The position numbers and the translations under genes are program-made. This document shows, piece after piece, positions 61,329 to 64,000 of a DNA stretch of 64,000 nucleotides (positions are counted from its first letter, which is position 1; the number at the start of each line of letters is the position of its first letter). The stretch is from Flavobacterium swingsii (GTDB lineage Bacteria > Bacteroidota > Bacteroidia > Flavobacteriales > Flavobacteriaceae): the NCBI RefSeq assembly GCF_900111965.1, contig NZ_FOJT01000001.1, positions 124,001 through 188,000 on the forward strand, in the 5' to 3' direction. The notes under the pieces were generated by a model. The model was given only the letters and a program-made list of their open reading frames with translations. It was not told the origin of the DNA and ran no database searches.

Positions 61329-62620
61329 TACAAATTATTTATTTTTTGTTCAAAAATTGGTCCTAATTCATACAAACTAGATTGTAATTCTTTTTTTATA
61401 GGTTTTACCTTGTCTTCTAAATTATTGGCTTTATAAATCATTGCCAAATGATAATTCAATTCTGGCTCAAATGATTTGTTTTCAACATATTTTTGAGCAA
61501 TTTCTAATGCTTTTTTGGTATCACCCAAATTATAATATGCCCAAGCTAATAAATCGTAAGAATCTGGAGTTGGACGATGCTCAACTTCTATTTTTGCAAT
61601 TTCGAGTGCTTTTGAAGAAGTAGATTTATTATCAGCATAAATTGAAGTGTTGTATTTGTTATACATCGCGCCATAATTATTATTGGTTAGCATTTTAAAA
61701 TAAGAACTTAAATTTTTCTTTTCGTCAACCGTATTTTTTTCATATTCGGCAATTTCTGCTTTCAGTAAATAAAAATCGGGCGAATTGTGTTTTTTAGAAA
61801 CCGCATCGATAATTCGTTTGGCTTCGTTTGTATTTTTTTCGTGAGAAAAAGCAATCCAAGCAATTCCTTTTAGCGCATACGAATTGTTAGGTTCTACTGC
61901 CAATGTTTTCAGGTAATAATCATACGATTTTTTTATATTTCCTGCATGACCATTTAAATCTCCAAGGTTAGAAAATGTCCAGATTTTCAATGCTTTATTA
62001 TCATTTTTAACAGCAACTTCTTTAGCTTTTTCCATAAATGAAATAGCAGTTTTCAAATCTCCTAAATGATCATTCCATTTCGAAATTCTGATTAAATAAT
62101 CAAAATCTTTACTATCAGTTAAAGCATTTAGGTTTTTCTGAGCTTCAGTATAATTTCCCAATTCCATATTTACATCAAAAAGTAATTTCTGAGTTTCTTT
62201 CATTCCTTCGCCAATAGCCAAAGCTTTGTTTGCCAATACTAAAGCTTCTTTAAAACGGTGTTGCGAAATATAATTTCTGCCTAAAGAACGAATCGTTCCT
62301 ACTTGAGAATATTTGAAAGTTTCGTTCGATTTTAATAATAATTCTTCGGTTTTGTACAAATCATTAATATTTCCTGTTATTTCAAATAATTTCGAATAAT
62401 TTGAAGCTATTTGAGATAAATAGGTAATTTGATTTGGTGCCGCGTCGAATTTTTTTTGCCAAAAATCTATTTCATACTTTGCAAAATCTAGCGATTTGTT
62501 TTCTTTCATTTCTAGAAAGACATTGTAATCTTTTGGGTTGGTAACTTGATCTGATTTTTTTTCGCAACTTATCATTACTAAAGTGGCAAAAAACAGGATT
62601 ACTAAATTAAATGTTTTCAT
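61328..62620 (-). CDS. TPR-repeat lipoprotein
   Basis: A 430-residue predicted lipoprotein (lipobox LVMISCEKK). The mature part is built of tetratricopeptide-like helix pairs, for example HRFKEALVLANKALAIGEG, LGDLKTAISFMEKAKEVAV, KSYDYYLKTLAVEPNNSYAL and LGDTKKALEIAQKYVENKSF (landmarks), to near residue 415. Such proteins serve as binding scaffolds in the periplasm. It is translationally coupled to the TonB receptor gene by a TAATG overlap, which suggests a working pair. A 12-base-pair terminator hairpin separates it from the DUF4331 genes upstream. The ATG at 62620 is chosen for its lipobox. Confidence 0.87.
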   Translation of the reverse strand: MKTFNLVILFFATLVMISCEKKSDQVTNPKDYNVFLEMKENKSLDFAKYEIDFWQKKFDAAPNQITYLSQIASNYSKLFEITGNINDLYKTEELLLKSNETFKYSQVGTIRSLGRNYISQHRFKEALVLANKALAIGEGMKETQKLLFDVNMELGNYTEAQKNLNALTDSKDFDYLIRISKWNDHLGDLKTAISFMEKAKEVAVKNDNKALKIWTFSNLGDLNGHAGNIKKSYDYYLKTLAVEPNNSYALKGIAWIAFSHEKNTNEAKRIIDAVSKKHNSPDFYLLKAEIAEYEKNTVDEKKNLSSYFKMLTNNNYGAMYNKYNTSIYADNKSTSSKALEIAKIEVEHRPTPDSYDLLAWAYYNLGDTKKALEIAQKYVENKSFEPELNYHLAMIYKANNLEDKVKPIKKELQSSLYELGPIFEQKINNL

Positions 62621-62642
62621 TGTGTTTGTTTTTGTTGCTTTT

Positions 62643-62682
62643 AAAAAATTAGAGCGCATAGTTTTATACGCTCTAATTTTAA
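62643..62682 (-). terminator. Intercistronic terminator or attenuator
   Basis: A perfect 12-bp inverted repeat AAAATTAGAGCG / CGCTCTAATTTT (62645-62656, 62669-62680), extended by inner A-T pairs. On the minus strand it is followed by TTTTTT. It lies between the second DUF4331 gene and the TPR gene. Confidence 0.75.
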
Positions 62683-62686
62683 TAAT

Positions 62687-63244
62687 CTACCAAGCAGAAG
62701 CTAAGTAAGGAAATGAGGCAGAAAAGGTTTTGTCGTTTGCACCAACATTATCGGAAGTAAGTCCTGCATTTGAAGTTCCTGTTGGACCACCAAAAATAAG
62801 AAGCAATTCAACATCAATAACGTCATCAGCAAGTGCACGACCTGTTAGCACATTTGTTCCATCAAAAAATGTAGTCGTTCCAGTTTTTTTAACACCCAAA
62901 ACGTCAGTAGCTAACAATCCTGTAAACTGAGCTGCAGTTTGACCTAATGCATTTGTTGTATATCCAGAATTCAGAGCCAATAATCTTGATTCAAAAACAG
63001 ATTGATAACTTGCACCCATCGTTGAAGGAATTGTAGTATTGAAAGCATCTTTAGGAGCTCCAGAAGCAATAAAAACGGTGTTTATTGCTGGTCTAGCCAT
63101 TTGGTCTTTTTGTACATAAGTTCCTGAAAAATCAGTTGTTGCTGGTGTAACAGGAGCAACTGATTCATCATCATTGTTACAACTCGTAAACATTGCTATT
63201 CCTACAATTGACAATGCTATAATTTTAAATTTATTTGTTTTCAT
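62687..63244 (-). CDS. DUF4331 C-terminal-half lipoprotein
   Basis: A 185-residue predicted lipoprotein (lipobox AMFTSCNNDDE). The mature part matches the second half of DUF4331 proteins: the motifs RPAINTVFI, KDAFNTT, LLATDVLGVKK and ALADDVIDVELLLIFGG correspond to the N-P-L-V-N-E, K-D-x-F-N, DVLG and DDV-D-E-L blocks of the full-length family. The first half is encoded 25 bp upstream as a separate exported protein. The ATG at 63244 starts the signal peptide; a 34-codon upstream extension would overlap the first-half gene and is rejected. Function of DUF4331 is unknown. Confidence 0.78.
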   Translation of the reverse strand: MKTNKFKIIALSIVGIAMFTSCNNDDESVAPVTPATTDFSGTYVQKDQMARPAINTVFIASGAPKDAFNTTIPSTMGASYQSVFESRLLALNSGYTTNALGQTAAQFTGLLATDVLGVKKTGTTTFFDGTNVLTGRALADDVIDVELLLIFGGPTGTSNAGLTSDNVGANDKTFSASFPYLASAW

Positions 63245-63269
63245 CTTTTTACTTTTATTAAAAATTAAA

Positions 63270-63920
63270 TTATTGTTTTTGTTTAGTTTCTGCCCAAACA
63301 TTGATAGTTGCAGATGTTCCCAATAAAGATTTTGGCACTTCAACAATTGTTGCTAAAACATTTGTTCCTGCAAAACTATCTGTTCCGGGATTGTTAAATC
63401 CAGTTGCAGTTCCTGCAAGAATCGCTTTAAACTGATTCAAATCGAAAAAGAACGGATCATCTCTTGGTCCTGCAAAAAATTTCATTCCGTTTGAAGTCGA
63501 AGTAATTGCTGCTCCTCCGTACGAAGAAATATCTACACTTCCTGAAGCCCCAGCCGTTTTTACAGTACTTGATGTCCCTGTTGTTCCTGGCGCAATTGGT
63601 CCAAAAAAGTACATTTTACCACCTCTCTTAATCGCTTGAATAACTAAATCTTCAACATTATCACCTGTGTTGTCAATATTAATTTCTGTCATTACATTTT
63701 CGTTAAATACCGCTGTTGCTGATGCACCCGGACTTAACAATCCTTGTGTGTTTACTACAAACACCATATTGTTTGTGTCTTGTCCCTGAAAAGCATACAC
63801 ATCGGTAATGTCATTTGCATTACCTGTTATTGCTGGAGCATCTGCGTGGTCAGCAGCAATTAATAATAGACCTGAAATCGCAACAAACGATAGACCTAAT
63901 AACATTTTTGTTTTTTTCAT
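63270..63920 (-). CDS. DUF4331 N-terminal-half exported protein
   Basis: A 216-residue exported protein. Residues 1-22 form a signal peptide (LLGLSFVAISGLLLIAA). The mature start DHADAPAITGNANDITDVYAF and the later block GPRDDPFFFDLNQFKAIL are hallmark first-half motifs of DUF4331. It ends SATINVWAETKQKQ, where full-length proteins would continue into the part now carried by the next gene. Both halves have their own export signal, so they probably meet in the periplasm or at the surface. It is the first gene of this locus visible; the 80 bp upstream to the window end contain no clear promoter. Confidence 0.82.
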   Translation of the reverse strand: MKKTKMLLGLSFVAISGLLLIAADHADAPAITGNANDITDVYAFQGQDTNNMVFVVNTQGLLSPGASATAVFNENVMTEINIDNTGDNVEDLVIQAIKRGGKMYFFGPIAPGTTGTSSTVKTAGASGSVDISSYGGAAITSTSNGMKFFAGPRDDPFFFDLNQFKAILAGTATGFNNPGTDSFAGTNVLATIVEVPKSLLGTSATINVWAETKQKQ

Positions 63921-64000
63921 TGTTTTAAATTTTTTAATGATTATAAATTGATTTACGCAGAATAGTTATTTATGGTTTTAAAAAAAGTAATATTTTTTAA

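Noticed and set aside
1..64000. CRISPR arrays, prophage, insertion sequences, restriction or defence islands
   Set aside because: No regularly spaced repeats, transposases, integrases, phage structural genes or recognisable defence genes were found.

Overview
The window is a low-GC chromosomal segment from a member of the Bacteroidota, almost certainly Flavobacteriaceae and probably Flavobacterium. The evidence is a gliding lipoprotein gene (gldD) next to mutY and ssb, two giant surface proteins with type B type-IX-secretion sorting domains, bshC, a CcsBA fusion, the archaeal-type ProS, and the Bacteroidota promoter element TAnnTTTG in front of many genes. Purine-rich Shine-Dalgarno sequences are largely absent. 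No prophage, insertion sequence, integrase, CRISPR array or rRNA operon is visible, and no gene-free gap exceeds about 250 bp.

Layout. 1-8.7 kb: the end of an ABC exporter, then two T9SS type B adhesin-like proteins (755 and 1703 aa). 8.8-14.7 kb: gldD-ssb-mutY on the minus strand; HU, a 30-residue basic ribosomal-type protein, RNase G, Mrp and an Nfu protein on the plus strand. 14.9-20.6 kb: a flavin reductase with a ferritin-like diiron protein, a DMT transporter, a metal-binding lipoprotein, a VOC protein, a ClC channel and an HPP protein. 20.7-29.5 kb: typA, rpsT, two tRNA-Glu genes, proS, a low-complexity lipoprotein, a FadL/OmpP1-like porin, rimO and a DUF1573 protein. 29.6-37 kb: signalling genes, namely an HK/RR pair behind TTGTTAA boxes and two paralogous hybrid kinases flanking an outer-membrane protein. 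37-45.3 kb: radical SAM, bshC, an FGE-like protein, ndk, DUF721, lipoproteins, a serine hydrolase and a glutathione peroxidase. 45.3-58.7 kb: ccsBA, then DUF2520-kdsC-like-UbiA-maf, truA-ABC exporter, folP, and DUF1599-MauE/Trx-TlpA-tpiA.

58.8-63.9 kb (minus strand) is the most unusual block. A DUF4331 protein is split into two exported halves, followed by an intercistronic terminator, a TPR lipoprotein, a TonB-dependent receptor, and a miniature protein made of a signal peptide plus the last strands of such a receptor. It looks like an uncharacterised outer-membrane uptake or surface system.

The noncoding DNA is also informative. Two copies of a structured repeat with compensatory base changes lie at 14.7 and 27.6 kb, together with several other hairpin repeat families. 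Two unlinked Tyr/Arg/Gly-rich exported proteins are each preceded by a sigma-54-like promoter. OmpR-type direct repeats overlap the HK/RR promoter. All functional calls come from reading motifs by eye; no database search was run.
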